A stretch of 34,338 nucleotides of DNA from an uncultured Anaerotignum sp. Lineage in GTDB: Bacteria > Bacillota > Clostridia > Lachnospirales > Anaerotignaceae. The number at the start of each line of letters is the position of its first letter. Position 1 is the first letter of the stretch. A model generated the notes under the pieces. The model saw only the letters and a program-made list of their open reading frames with translations. It did no database searches and was not told the DNA's origin. This document shows positions 24,896 to 32,191 of the stretch, one piece after another. The stretch is taken from assembly GCF_905212195.1 (NCBI RefSeq), contig NZ_CAJMDQ010000015.1, forward strand, positions 1 to 34,338. Direction: 5' to 3'. Made by a program: the position numbers and the translations under genes.

Positions 24896-27421
24896 TCAGA
24901 AAATTTCGTTGAATGCTTTTTTCTGCTGTACGGCTTCTGTCACGCTTGCCATCTTGCTTGTGTCGCCGATGAGGATGACGCCGCACAGGGCATTGTTACG
25001 GAAATAGTATTTTTCCAGTGTCAGTTTCTTATCGTCACGGATTTCCAGTGTTTTGTATGTGACGTCTTCTTTTGTGCCAACGTCACCCATGGAATATACG
25101 GATGTGTTCAGGGCGTTCAGTGTCATGCCCAGTGTCTGAGGCACATAAGGCAGGCTGTCGCCAGCTGCGTTTGCACCGGCAATGCGGCCCATTTCCATTG
25201 CTACAGGCCAGATTGCGATGTTTGCGCCGTCGAATTCTGCACAGTCACCGCCGGCAAATACATTGCTGTCGCTGGTCTGCATTTTGTCGCTGACGATAAC
25301 AGCACGGTTTGTCAGGATGCCTGCTTCTTCTGCCAGTTCTTTATTGGCACGTACACCTGTGGACATGATAACGATATCCGCGGGAATTGTTGTGCCGTCT
25401 GCCAGCATAACGCCTTCTACTTTGCCGTCGCCGACGATTTCTGCAATCTTCGCGCCAACAACGATGTTTACGCCGTTTTTCGCTGCGATTTTCTTCAGCA
25501 TTTCTGCGCCTACTGCGTCCATTTTGCCCAGCAGCAGTTCAGGAGCGCCTTCCAGTACAGTCACTTCCAGTTTTTCTTTACGCAGTTCCCATGCGCTTTC
25601 CAGACCCAGCACGCCGCCGCCGATAACGACCGCATGTTTTGCTTTCAGTGCCATGTGGTTGATCTTTTCTACGTCAGCAATGGTGCGGACAGGTGTTACG
25701 CCTTCCAGATCTGCGCCCTTAATAGGAGGAATGAAGCTATAAGAACCCAGTGCGTATACGCATTTGTCGTAAGGCAGGACAGTGCCGTCGGACAGGTGGA
25801 TTTCTCTTCTGCCCAGATCCATCGCTTCTGCTTTCACGCCCAGACGCAGGTCGATGCAGTTATCTTCATACCATGCAGCTTCTTTGCTTGCGATGGCGCC
25901 GCCGCTGATGGCACCAAACATGTTCTTTGTGAGCATGGGTCTGTCATAAGGCAGTTCGTTTTCTTCGGAAACCATGATGATGCTTGCAGTCTGGTTTCTT
26001 TCCCGGATAGCTTTTGCCGCATTGAGTGCTGCTGTGCCGCCGCCCAGTACAACGAATTTTTCCATGGTATCCATGCGGTGTGTTACTTCATCCAGATCAA
26101 CAGGTACAAAGTTTTCTTTGCCTACGCCGCAGACAGGGCAGGTTTCCATGGATGCGTCGAAGATTTCGCCGCAAACCAGACATCTTACCAGACCGCTTCT
26201 TGCGCTGGCTTTCTTTTCGTCTTTCTTCAGCAGAGTATCTGCGAAACGATAACCATATTCATAAGCGTCCAGCAGTTCGTTTTCAGAAGGTTTCAGACGT
26301 ACTTTGAAACCGTCTACCACTTTCAGACGAATCTGTTTCAATCTTTCAATGATGTGAGGCACGCCTTCACCGCTCCAGCCGTAGCTGCCGAAAGCACTTG
26401 CCAGTTTGCCGCCATGGATAGGAGGGAACATGAGTGTTGTCAGATCCCAGATAGGTTTCAGGGCTTCACCCAGGATGGTAGGAGTACCGAACAGGATACC
26501 ATCAGCTGTTGCGATTTCGCCCAGAACTTCTGCCTGATCTGCTGTAACCATATCGTACAGTTTTACGTCGATGATTTCGTCGTTATCCTGAATGCCTTTT
26601 GCAATCTGTTCTGCCAGCTGGCCTGTGTAGCCATAAGCGCTTACATAAGGGATCACAACTTTTTTACGGTCACTTACAGGCACTTTGCACCATTCTTCGT
26701 AAATATCCATCAGTTCAGACAGATGGCTGTCCAGAACGGGGCCGTGGCCGGGGCAGATCATGTCGATATCCATCTGACGTACGGCTGCCAGTGCGTTTGT
26801 CATATAGGGCTGTTTGAAGGGGCCCAGAATGTTGTCGAAATAGTATTTTGTCGCGCGCATATAACCTTCTGTATCGGTCACAGTGCTGCGCAGGATGCCT
26901 TCATGTGCATAGTGAGAACCGAAGGAGTCACATGTTACCAGTGTTTTGTCCTCTACGATGTAGGTGTACATGGTATCAGGCCAATGCAGGTTGGGGAACA
27001 CACGGAACTGCAGTGTTTTGTCGCCAATCTTCAGTTCGTCGCCGTCTTTGATGGCAATGCTGTAGAAATCACCGTTGATGATGTGTTTCAGGAAACCGAT
27101 GGCAACAGGTGTTGCAACCACTTTGGCTCTGGGGCAGATGTCCAGAATCCGTTTGATGCTGCCCACGTGGTCGGGTTCTGTATGGTTTACAACGATATAG
27201 TCAATGGTGGAAACGTCTGTGATCTGAGAAAGTGTTTCCAGATAATCGTCGAAGAATTTTTCTTTTGCTGTTTCAAACAGTACGGTCTTGTCGCCGCATT
27301 TGAGCAGATAAGAGTTATAAGTGGTACCAAATTCTGTCATCATGATGATGTCGAATACACGCAGGTCCTTGTCCAGAACGCCGGTCCAGTAAAAATCAGG
27401 TTTCAATTGCATTGCTTTCAT
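24896..27421 (-). CDS. Flavodiiron protein fused to rubredoxin and NADH:rubredoxin oxidoreductase (class F type)
   Basis: An 841-aa single-chain oxygen (or NO) reductase. Domain 1 (about 1-250) is a metallo-beta-lactamase diiron site: HTEPDH (80-85), His146, Asp165, His226. Domain 2 (about 255-400) is an FMN-binding flavodoxin (VSAYGYTGQLAEQIA; GTPTILGEALKP; FGSYGWSGEG). Domain 3 (about 408-440) is a short rubredoxin with C414/C417 and C428/C431. Domain 4 (about 453-841) is an FAD/NAD(P)H oxidoreductase (FVVLGGGTAALNAAK; HAVVIGGGVLGLESAWELRK; VFAGGDCAEF). Electrons can pass from NADH through FAD, rubredoxin and FMN to the diiron centre in one polypeptide. It starts at the ATG at 27421 behind AAGGAGG, downstream of desulfoferrodoxin on the same strand. 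Confidence 0.95.
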   Translation of the reverse strand: MKAMQLKPDFYWTGVLDKDLRVFDIIMMTEFGTTYNSYLLKCGDKTVLFETAKEKFFDDYLETLSQITDVSTIDYIVVNHTEPDHVGSIKRILDICPRAKVVATPVAIGFLKHIINGDFYSIAIKDGDELKIGDKTLQFRVFPNLHWPDTMYTYIVEDKTLVTCDSFGSHYAHEGILRSTVTDTEGYMRATKYYFDNILGPFKQPYMTNALAAVRQMDIDMICPGHGPVLDSHLSELMDIYEEWCKVPVSDRKKVVIPYVSAYGYTGQLAEQIAKGIQDNDEIIDVKLYDMVTADQAEVLGEIATADGILFGTPTILGEALKPIWDLTTLMFPPIHGGKLASAFGSYGWSGEGVPHIIERLKQIRLKVVDGFKVRLKPSENELLDAYEYGYRFADTLLKKDEKKASARSGLVRCLVCGEIFDASMETCPVCGVGKENFVPVDLDEVTHRMDTMEKFVVLGGGTAALNAAKAIRERNQTASIIMVSEENELPYDRPMLTKNMFGAISGGAIASKEAAWYEDNCIDLRLGVKAEAMDLGRREIHLSDGTVLPYDKCVYALGSYSFIPPIKGADLEGVTPVRTIADVEKINHMALKAKHAVVIGGGVLGLESAWELRKEKLEVTVLEGAPELLLGKMDAVGAEMLKKIAAKNGVNIVVGAKIAEIVGDGKVEGVMLADGTTIPADIVIMSTGVRANKELAEEAGILTNRAVIVSDKMQTSDSNVFAGGDCAEFDGANIAIWPVAMEMGRIAGANAAGDSLPYVPQTLGMTLNALNTSVYSMGDVGTKEDVTYKTLEIRDDKKLTLEKYYFRNNALCGVILIGDTSKMASVTEAVQQKKAFNEIF

Positions 27422-27478
27422 TGGTGTTTCCGCCTCCTTGATGATTTATGTCTTTTTTTTCACAAATATTTTGAAAAG

Positions 27479-27512
27479 AAAACCGGGCGGGCACACGCCC
27501 GTACCCAGTTTT
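27479..27512 (-). terminator. Hairpin between desulfoferrodoxin and the flavodiiron gene
   Basis: AAAACCGGGCGGGC (27479-27492) pairs with GCCCGTACCCAGTTTT (27497-27512), allowing a two-base bulge, with a T-rich tract on the minus strand. It probably gives partial termination, separating expression of the two genes. Confidence 0.65.
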
Positions 27513-27546
27513 CCCTGTTACATTTTCTTCTATTTATTTTGTACGC

Positions 27547-27930
27547 TTAGATTTCTGCTTTCCACAGACCGTGCAGGTTGCAGTATTCATAAGCAGCTAC
27601 TGCCTGTTCGCCTTCTGCCAGTGCAAAGACTGCTTCGGGAGCGCCTGTGTGATCCAGATATTTGATCTGGCCGCCCTGGCTGGTTTCCAGATAAATCCAT
27701 GCGATGTGGTGTTCTTCCAGCATGGGATGTGTTACTTCGCCAACTTTTACAGTTACTTTGCTGCCTTCTACCTGAACAACAGGAACGTGTTTTTCGCCTG
27801 CGCCGTCAGATGTGTTGGCTTTCAGTTCTGTCATTTTTTCGCCGCAGCATACGACGGGTACGCCTTTGTCTTCTACCATAGTGATGATGTTTTTACAGTG
27901 TTTGCAGATAAAAAATCTAGGTGCCTTCAT
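27547..27930 (-). CDS. dfx: Desulfoferrodoxin (superoxide reductase, two-domain)
   Basis: Reduces superoxide to H2O2 without producing O2. The 127-aa protein has the N-terminal desulforedoxin centre (Cys9, Cys12, Cys28, Cys29) and the catalytic iron centre of the C-terminal domain (EKHVP with His48, His68, His74, Cys117, His120), so both iron sites are complete. It starts at the ATG at 27930 behind AAGGAGG. Divergent from the Crp-type regulator, and upstream of the flavodiiron fusion whose rubredoxin/NADH modules could supply electrons. H2O2 formed here would be handled by rubrerythrin. Confidence 0.95.
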   Translation of the reverse strand: MKAPRFFICKHCKNIITMVEDKGVPVVCCGEKMTELKANTSDGAGEKHVPVVQVEGSKVTVKVGEVTHPMLEEHHIAWIYLETSQGGQIKYLDHTGAPEAVFALAEGEQAVAAYEYCNLHGLWKAEI

Positions 27931-28002
27931 GTTGCATACCTCCTTGTGTTATAAAATACCCTTTACATATCTAAATTATCCTCATTTCTGAGGTTCTTTC
28001 CT

Positions 28003-28031
28003 TTGACTTTTCTATGGGCTTATGATACCAT
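28003..28031 (+). promoter_or_regulatory. Probable promoter of the Crp/Fnr regulator gene
   Basis: TTGACT (28003-28008), a 17-base spacer and a weaker TACCAT (28026-28031). A palindrome CCTCA-TTTC-TGAGG (27980-27993) lies just upstream, between the divergent genes. Confidence 0.45.
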
Positions 28032-28049
28032 AAAACCAGTAAAATTTAT

Positions 28050-28063
28050 GTTGCAAATGCAAC
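28050..28063. promoter_or_regulatory. GTTGC-N4-GCAAC palindrome in the crp leader
   Basis: GTTGCAAATGCAAC is a perfect inverted repeat 17 bases before the start codon and just past the -10. It is the same half-site and spacing as the operator in front of marR. Confidence 0.55.
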
Positions 28064-28080
28064 AGAAAAGAGGTTTTTTT

Positions 28081-28713
28081 ATGAATTTATTGGAAAATCC
28101 TCTCTTTACCGGCATCCTTCCGGAAGAACTGGATCAAATGAAAACCTGTTTTGAAATGGAAAACCGCACATTTCGGGAAAAAGAGGAGATTCCCATGGAA
28201 GGCAAAGTGGGCATCCTCCTTTCGGGCAGCGTTTCCCTGAACCGCCTTGGGGCTGACGGCAATCTGGACATGCTGGAATACCTCACAGACGGGGGTATCT
28301 TCGGCTCTTTCTTCTCCCTGTTTGACGGGGGCGAAATCATTGCCATCTGCGAAAAAGCCTGCTCCATCGTATTCATCGACACCTGCCACATCACCAAACG
28401 ATGCAGCCGCGCCTGTCATCACCACAGTCAGGTGGTGGAAAACCTCCTGTCCCTTATGACGGAAAAAGTGCAGCAGCTCAGCGAAAAAGTGGAGATTCTT
28501 TCCCACCGTTCCATCCGGGAAAAACTCCTGTGTTATTTCCGCCTGCAAAGCATGAAAACGGGAAAAGACGAAATCCTCATCCCCTTTTCTTTCAGTGCCC
28601 TTGCCAATTATCTCTGCGTCGACCGCAGCGCCATGACAAGAGAACTGCGGAAAATGAAAGCAGACGGTCTGGTGGATGTGAACGGCAGACAAGTCCATCT
28701 CTATCCCATGTAA
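28081..28713 (+). CDS. Crp/Fnr-family transcriptional regulator
   Basis: A 210-aa regulator with an N-terminal cyclic-nucleotide-binding-like barrel (about 1-115), a dimerisation helix (118-145) and a C-terminal HTH (about 168-195, FSALANYLCVDRSAMTRELRKM). The residues that bind cAMP are not evident. Five cysteines lie at 90, 94, 102, 108 and 112, followed by three His (113-115), so a redox, haem or metal ligand is possible. The start is the ATG at 28081 behind AAAGAGG. Divergence from desulfoferrodoxin suggests control of the oxygen-defence genes (inference). Confidence 0.92.
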   Translation: MNLLENPLFTGILPEELDQMKTCFEMENRTFREKEEIPMEGKVGILLSGSVSLNRLGADGNLDMLEYLTDGGIFGSFFSLFDGGEIIAICEKACSIVFIDTCHITKRCSRACHHHSQVVENLLSLMTEKVQQLSEKVEILSHRSIREKLLCYFRLQSMKTGKDEILIPFSFSALANYLCVDRSAMTRELRKMKADGLVDVNGRQVHLYPM

Positions 28714-28739
28714 AAAGAATTTCTTTATCAGAAAACAAA

Positions 28740-28926
28740 AATAGCTGGAATCCTTTTTGGGGGCTCCTTCATAAGAAAACAAAGAAAGCCAAAATCCTCA
28801 TGATGACAAAGGATTTCGGCTTTCTTATTTTATTAAGATTTTATTTGTTGCGTTTTCTTCTGAAGGCGGCCGACGCAATTCCCCTTAAGAAAGCAAGGAA
28901 AAAACAATGTTTTCTTAAGGGGAATT
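28740..28926 (+). repeat. Dispersed multi-hairpin intergenic repeat, copy D (most complete)
   Basis: Longest copy, 187 bases. In order: a GC-rich lead-in; TTCATAAGAAAACA; hairpin 1 with 17-base arms at 28782-28798 and 28810-28826; a T-rich linker; hairpin 2 with TTGCGT (28848-28853) and ACGCAA (28873-28878); and hairpin 3 with perfect 14-base arms TTCCCCTTAAGAAA (28879-28892) and TTTCTTAAGGGGAA (28911-28924). No open reading frame. It lies between crp and spoIIID. Confidence 0.85.
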
Positions 28927-29102
28927 TGCTTTGGGATACCAGCTATTTTATTTGTATCGGAATGATTTTCTGCAAAAGACAGCCCAAGCAGCCCCCGGCA
29001 AAAAGAATTCTTCAGGGAGCCAGCTCCGAGTCCTCTTTTTTGTATTTCCATATCCTTTGTTTCTCCTGTCAGATAAAAACATCTCCTCATGAAGGAGATT
29101 GG

Positions 29103-29357
29103 TCACTGCATCCGATGAAGGTATTTTTCTTTCGTTGCCATACCGCCCCGAATATGGCGTTCTGCCTTATTGACCTCCAGCACCCGCCGCACGGACTTGG
29201 CCAGTTCCGGGTCGATTTTCTCCACCCGGTCTGTGATGTCTTTATGTACGGTGGATTTGCTGATGCCAAATTTCTTCGCCGTTTCCCGCACGGTGGCGTT
29301 GGTATGAATCATGAACTGTGCCACTGCCACCGCCCGTTCTTCAATATAGCTTTTCAA
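29103..29357 (-). CDS. spoIIID: Sporulation transcriptional regulator SpoIIID
   Basis: Mother-cell DNA-binding protein that switches sigma-E to sigma-K gene expression during sporulation. The 84-aa sequence matches SpoIIID over its whole length, with the HTH at about residues 23-44 (VRETAKKFGISKSTVHKDITDR) and the basic motif RHIRGGMATKEKY near the C-terminus. The start is a TTG at 29357, behind AGGGGAG with a nine-base spacer; no ATG lies at the homologous position. It is the only sporulation gene recognised in the window. Confidence 0.94.
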   Translation of the reverse strand: MKSYIEERAVAVAQFMIHTNATVRETAKKFGISKSTVHKDITDRVEKIDPELAKSVRRVLEVNKAERHIRGGMATKEKYLHRMQ

Positions 29358-29389
29358 ACAAAAGCACTCCCCTGAGATATTCTTGATTA

Positions 29390-29418
29390 TCTATATGCGG
29401 GCAAGGCGCAGGATATGA
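29390..29418 (-). promoter_or_regulatory. Candidate sigma-E promoter of spoIIID
   Basis: On the minus strand TCATATC (29418-29412), a 14-base spacer and CATATAGA (29397-29390), close to the Bacillus sigma-E pattern (-35 ATA core, -10 CATACA-type) and suitably placed. Confidence 0.45.
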
Positions 29419-29632
29419 ATGGGGGCTGGTTCTCATAAGCTTTATGACATTTTTCCATATGATTTTCCCTGATAAAATGGTCTTTTCCCCGCTTTTTCCA
29501 GAAAAAACCGTATTTTTCCTACCAAAAAGCAATGATTTTTTACAGGCAGATTTTTTCTGTTTTGGTATTTTTTCATAATACATCCTTGTTTTTTCCTATG
29601 GAAAGTGATATATTTATTCGTATGAAACCGTT

Positions 29633-29654
29633 TTTCATGAGAATTTCATGAGAA
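29633..29654. repeat. Tandem 11-bp direct repeat upstream of the GH26 gene
   Basis: TTTCATGAGAA occurs twice head to tail (29633-29643 and 29644-29654), about one helical turn apart and 25 bases before the -35. The arrangement suits a transcription factor site. Confidence 0.5.
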
Positions 29655-29678
29655 ATTATAAATTTTACGATAATTATT

Positions 29679-29708
29679 TTGCTGATTTATTCGTTTTATC
29701 TATATAAA
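29679..29708 (+). promoter_or_regulatory. Promoter of the GH26-like gene
   Basis: TTGCTG (29679-29684), an 18-base spacer and TATAAA (29703-29708); an alternative -10 TATATA starts at 29701. Confidence 0.55.
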
Positions 29709-29718
29709 ATGAACAAAA

Positions 29719-29764
29719 GCAGTTACCACTGCCGTGTGGGGGACTTTTCCAAGCGGCATGGAAA
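29719..29764 (+). other. Structured leader with mutually exclusive hairpins
   Basis: GCAGT (29719-29723) can pair with ACTGC (29728-29732). TGCCG (29730-29734) can instead pair with CGGCA (29754-29758), which competes both with the first stem and with TTTCCA/TGGAAA (29746-29751/29759-29764). The last stem sits just before the ribosome site. Matches no riboswitch class I know. Confidence 0.4.
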
Positions 29765-29785
29765 TATGAGAAAGGGGTAGATACT

Positions 29786-31393
29786 ATGAAAAGACAATGG
29801 AAAATCATTGGGGCTCTGGGACTCTCCCTCTCCCTTTTGATGAGCAGCACCGCTTTGGCTGCCCACCCGAAAGGATATTGGCCCTACCTGTCCGCGTTCA
29901 ACAACGCAAAGACAGCCAACAATCAGGCACAGATGATTACAACCGGCAATAAACTGCTGCAGTATTATCAGAACCTGCCACTGGACAGCGATGTCGCTTC
30001 CATCCGTTACAACGTCAACTACGCAAATTACCCGATTTATGAAAAACAGGGCAATTACACCAAAGCAAAAGAAGCCTTGCAGCAGGTAGCCACCAACGGC
30101 AATTATCTAGGCTTTAAAGACGCAGTGACCATGGCAAACGAACGCATGCGGAAAATTTCTCCCAATGCACAGGTTTACGCGCTGACAAACACTTCTGCGC
30201 CTTACTATGGTGCAAAACACGAACCCAAAAACGGTACATTATACGGCCGTGTATGGACAGAACAGAATGACAGCGCTGCCCAGAACGAAGCCATCGTTTC
30301 TTTCTATATTGAAATGGGACAGAACGCCGCAGACTATGAACGGTTCATTGAGCCTTATGAAGGCGGCGACCATGTAATCCACATCGCTTGGAACTTCCCC
30401 GGCGAAGGCAGCACCGTAAGTGCCATCAACAGCGGCTCTTATGACAGCAACATCCAGCAGACACTCCAGTATCTGGCAACCATCGATGCGCCCGTTCTGC
30501 TGCGTATCGGCGGTGAAATGAACATCTGGACAAATGCCACCACAGGAGATGCTTTCAAAGCAGCTTATACCCGCATTGCAAAACAGGCAAGAACCATCTG
30601 CCCGAACGTGGCACTGGTATTCTCCACCAACTACACCTCTCCTTTTGGCGGCAGCATGGAACCTTACTTCCCGGATGCTTCTCTGGTAGACTGGGTAGGC
30701 ACTTCCCTGTATAACAACAAATATCAGTCTGCTTCCAACCCCACCAAGGGCGTGGACAACAACGAAATGTACTTTGGTATCGGTGATTATGCAGACCCTG
30801 TGAAAAACCTGAGCCATACAGCAGATTTGGCGAAGAAATACAACAAACCCATCATCATCACCGAAGGGGGCAGCGGTTATCTGTACGGCAATGCTGACAC
30901 AACCACATTTGCCGCAGACCGTATCCGTGAAGCATATACCACACTGAACATGGTATATCCTCAGGTAAAAGCCATCATCCACTTTGACCGCAGCGGCAGT
31001 GGCTATGATTATTCTCTGCAGAACAACGCTACCGTACAGGCGGCATACAACAGTGCACTGAAAGCAAATCCCACACTCATGTCCAGCCCCAGCCAGACAG
31101 TGACACAGTCCTTCAAGCCTCTGTCTCAGGTAACTGGCGCAAACGGTGTTGTGACACTGCGTGCATACTGTGATGTCATCGGTCAGACCGTCACCGTAAC
31201 CTATTCCGTAGACGGCAAATGGGTCGGCACACAGAAAACCGTGCCTTACAACTGCCAGCTGGATACTTCCACACTGACAGCAGGCAACCATACTTTGAAA
31301 GTGGTATTCAACGCACCCAACGGCTACAGCCAGACACTGAATTATCAGCTGACAAAAGCAGCCAACGGCAGCGTATCTTTCAAACAGGCATAA
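29786..31393 (+). CDS. Secreted GH26-like glycoside hydrolase with TPR-like and Ig-like regions
   Basis: A 535-aa exported protein. The signal peptide spans 1-25 (cleavage near ALA-A). Residues 28-122 form a helical TPR-like region (YEKQGNYTKAKEALQQVA). Residues about 150-415 resemble a GH26 TIM barrel: the acid/base candidate Glu244 lies in LLRIGGEMNIW and the nucleophile candidate Glu360 in IIITEGGSG. Residues about 445-530 form an Ig-like module (VTLRAYCDVIGQTVTVTYSVDG). Members often cut beta-mannan or related glycans, but the acid/base motif has GGEMN where classical mannanases have HEMNG, so the substrate is open. No cell-wall anchor is seen. The start is at 29786 behind AAAGGGG. Confidence 0.75.
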   Translation: MKRQWKIIGALGLSLSLLMSSTALAAHPKGYWPYLSAFNNAKTANNQAQMITTGNKLLQYYQNLPLDSDVASIRYNVNYANYPIYEKQGNYTKAKEALQQVATNGNYLGFKDAVTMANERMRKISPNAQVYALTNTSAPYYGAKHEPKNGTLYGRVWTEQNDSAAQNEAIVSFYIEMGQNAADYERFIEPYEGGDHVIHIAWNFPGEGSTVSAINSGSYDSNIQQTLQYLATIDAPVLLRIGGEMNIWTNATTGDAFKAAYTRIAKQARTICPNVALVFSTNYTSPFGGSMEPYFPDASLVDWVGTSLYNNKYQSASNPTKGVDNNEMYFGIGDYADPVKNLSHTADLAKKYNKPIIITEGGSGYLYGNADTTTFAADRIREAYTTLNMVYPQVKAIIHFDRSGSGYDYSLQNNATVQAAYNSALKANPTLMSSPSQTVTQSFKPLSQVTGANGVVTLRAYCDVIGQTVTVTYSVDGKWVGTQKTVPYNCQLDTSTLTAGNHTLKVVFNAPNGYSQTLNYQLTKAANGSVSFKQA

Positions 31394-31419
31394 ATTTTCC
31401 GGCACATCAAAAGCCGGAT

Positions 31420-31498
31420 ACCCTTCGGGGCATCTTCATAAGATAAGAAAACAAAGAAAGCTGAAATCCTGCAAAGGATTCCAGCTTTCTTCTTTTTT
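31420..31498 (+). repeat. Dispersed intergenic repeat, copy E; terminator of the GH26-like gene
   Basis: Only the lead-in and hairpin 1 are present. Arms AAGAAAGCTGAAATCCT (31454-31470) and AGGATTCCAGCTTTCTT (31475-31491) close on a GCAA loop, followed by six Ts. The GCT/AGC pairs are compensatory relative to copies B and D. Confidence 0.8.
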
Positions 31499-31503
31499 GA
31501 AAG

Positions 31504-31537
31504 AAAAAAAGCACGGCACCTTTCGGTGCCGTGCTTG
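31504..31537 (-). terminator. Terminator of hsp20
   Basis: AAGCACGGCACC (31510-31521) and GGTGCCGTGCTT (31526-31537) form a perfect 12-bp stem; the A-run at 31504-31510 gives the T-run on the minus strand. Confidence 0.93.
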
Positions 31538-31570
31538 CTGATTATTTATCTCTTGCTGATGGTTTCCTCA

Positions 31571-32023
31571 TCAGCCTTCAATGGCGATTCTGCCGTCATG
31601 TTCTACCTGAGGTGCTTCTTTTCTAGGCAGTGTCAGTGTCAAAACGCCGTCTTCATATTTTGCCTGTACATCGTCAGGTGTCATATGGTCACCTACATAG
31701 AAGGTACGGCGCATAGAGCCTGCGTAACGTTCCTGACGCAGATAAATGCCATCTTCTTCTTTCTTTTCTTCTTTTTTCGTAGCGGAAATGGTCAGGTAAC
31801 CTTTATTCAGATTAATCTGTACGTCTTCTTTTTTGAAGCCGGGCAAATCCATAACCACTTCATATTTGTCATCTGTTCTTCTTACATCTGTCAGCATGAC
31901 ATCTTTTGCGTGTTTGCCGTACAAAGGATTCATTTTTGCGAAAAATTCTCTGTCGAAAGAGGTATCGGGCCAGTTTTCGTTGTCAAACAGGTTATCTCCA
32001 AAAAAGTTATGCATCATCATCAT
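31571..32023 (-). CDS. hsp20: Small heat-shock protein, Hsp20/alpha-crystallin family
   Basis: ATP-independent chaperone that holds unfolding proteins. The 150-aa protein has a His/Met/Phe-rich N-terminus (MMMMHNFFGDN) and an alpha-crystallin domain from about residue 45 to 135 (YEVVMDLPGFKKEDVQINLNKGYLTISA; then DGVLTLTLPR near the end). The start is the first ATG of four in a row at 32023, behind GGGAG. It is controlled by a CIRCE/HrcA operator and ends in its own strong terminator. Confidence 0.95.
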   Translation of the reverse strand: MMMMHNFFGDNLFDNENWPDTSFDREFFAKMNPLYGKHAKDVMLTDVRRTDDKYEVVMDLPGFKKEDVQINLNKGYLTISATKKEEKKEEDGIYLRQERYAGSMRRTFYVGDHMTPDDVQAKYEDGVLTLTLPRKEAPQVEHDGRIAIEG

Positions 32024-32162
32024 AAGTCATATCTCCCTTCATAAAAGACATTTACATGTTTGAATCAGCACGGTCGGAGAATTCCGAGGGTGTTGTTGTT
32101 CTCTTTTCGGACGCGGGCACAGGTGCCTTTTTTCTTTTAGTACCTTTCCTTTGTTCGACTGT

Positions 32163-32191
32163 ATCTTAGCACCATTTGTTAGCACTGTCAA
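32163..32191 (-). promoter_or_regulatory. Promoter of hsp20, overlapped by CIRCE
   Basis: On the minus strand consensus TTGACA (32191-32186), a 17-base spacer and TAAGAT (32168-32163). The -35 lies inside the CIRCE element. The resulting leader is about 130 bases and holds two short hairpins (GGCAC..GTGCC and TCGGA..TCCGA). Confidence 0.8.

Noticed and set aside
24830..27550. 906-codon plus-strand open frame opposite the flavodiiron fusion
   Set aside because: Same kind of antisense shadow; the minus strand encodes a complete multi-domain enzyme.
27422..27930. A simple dfx-flavodiiron operon with no break
   Set aside because: A stem-loop with a T-rich tail lies between the genes (27479-27512), so full co-transcription cannot be assumed.
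28740..28926. Reading repeat copy D as a remnant of an insertion sequence with transposase
   Set aside because: No transposase-like codons in any frame, and the copies are under 200 bases. A MITE- or REP-type element remains possible and is reported as a finding.
29341..29583. 80-codon minus-strand open frame upstream of spoIIID
   Set aside because: It covers the spoIIID promoter, is in a different frame, and has no ribosome site or family features.
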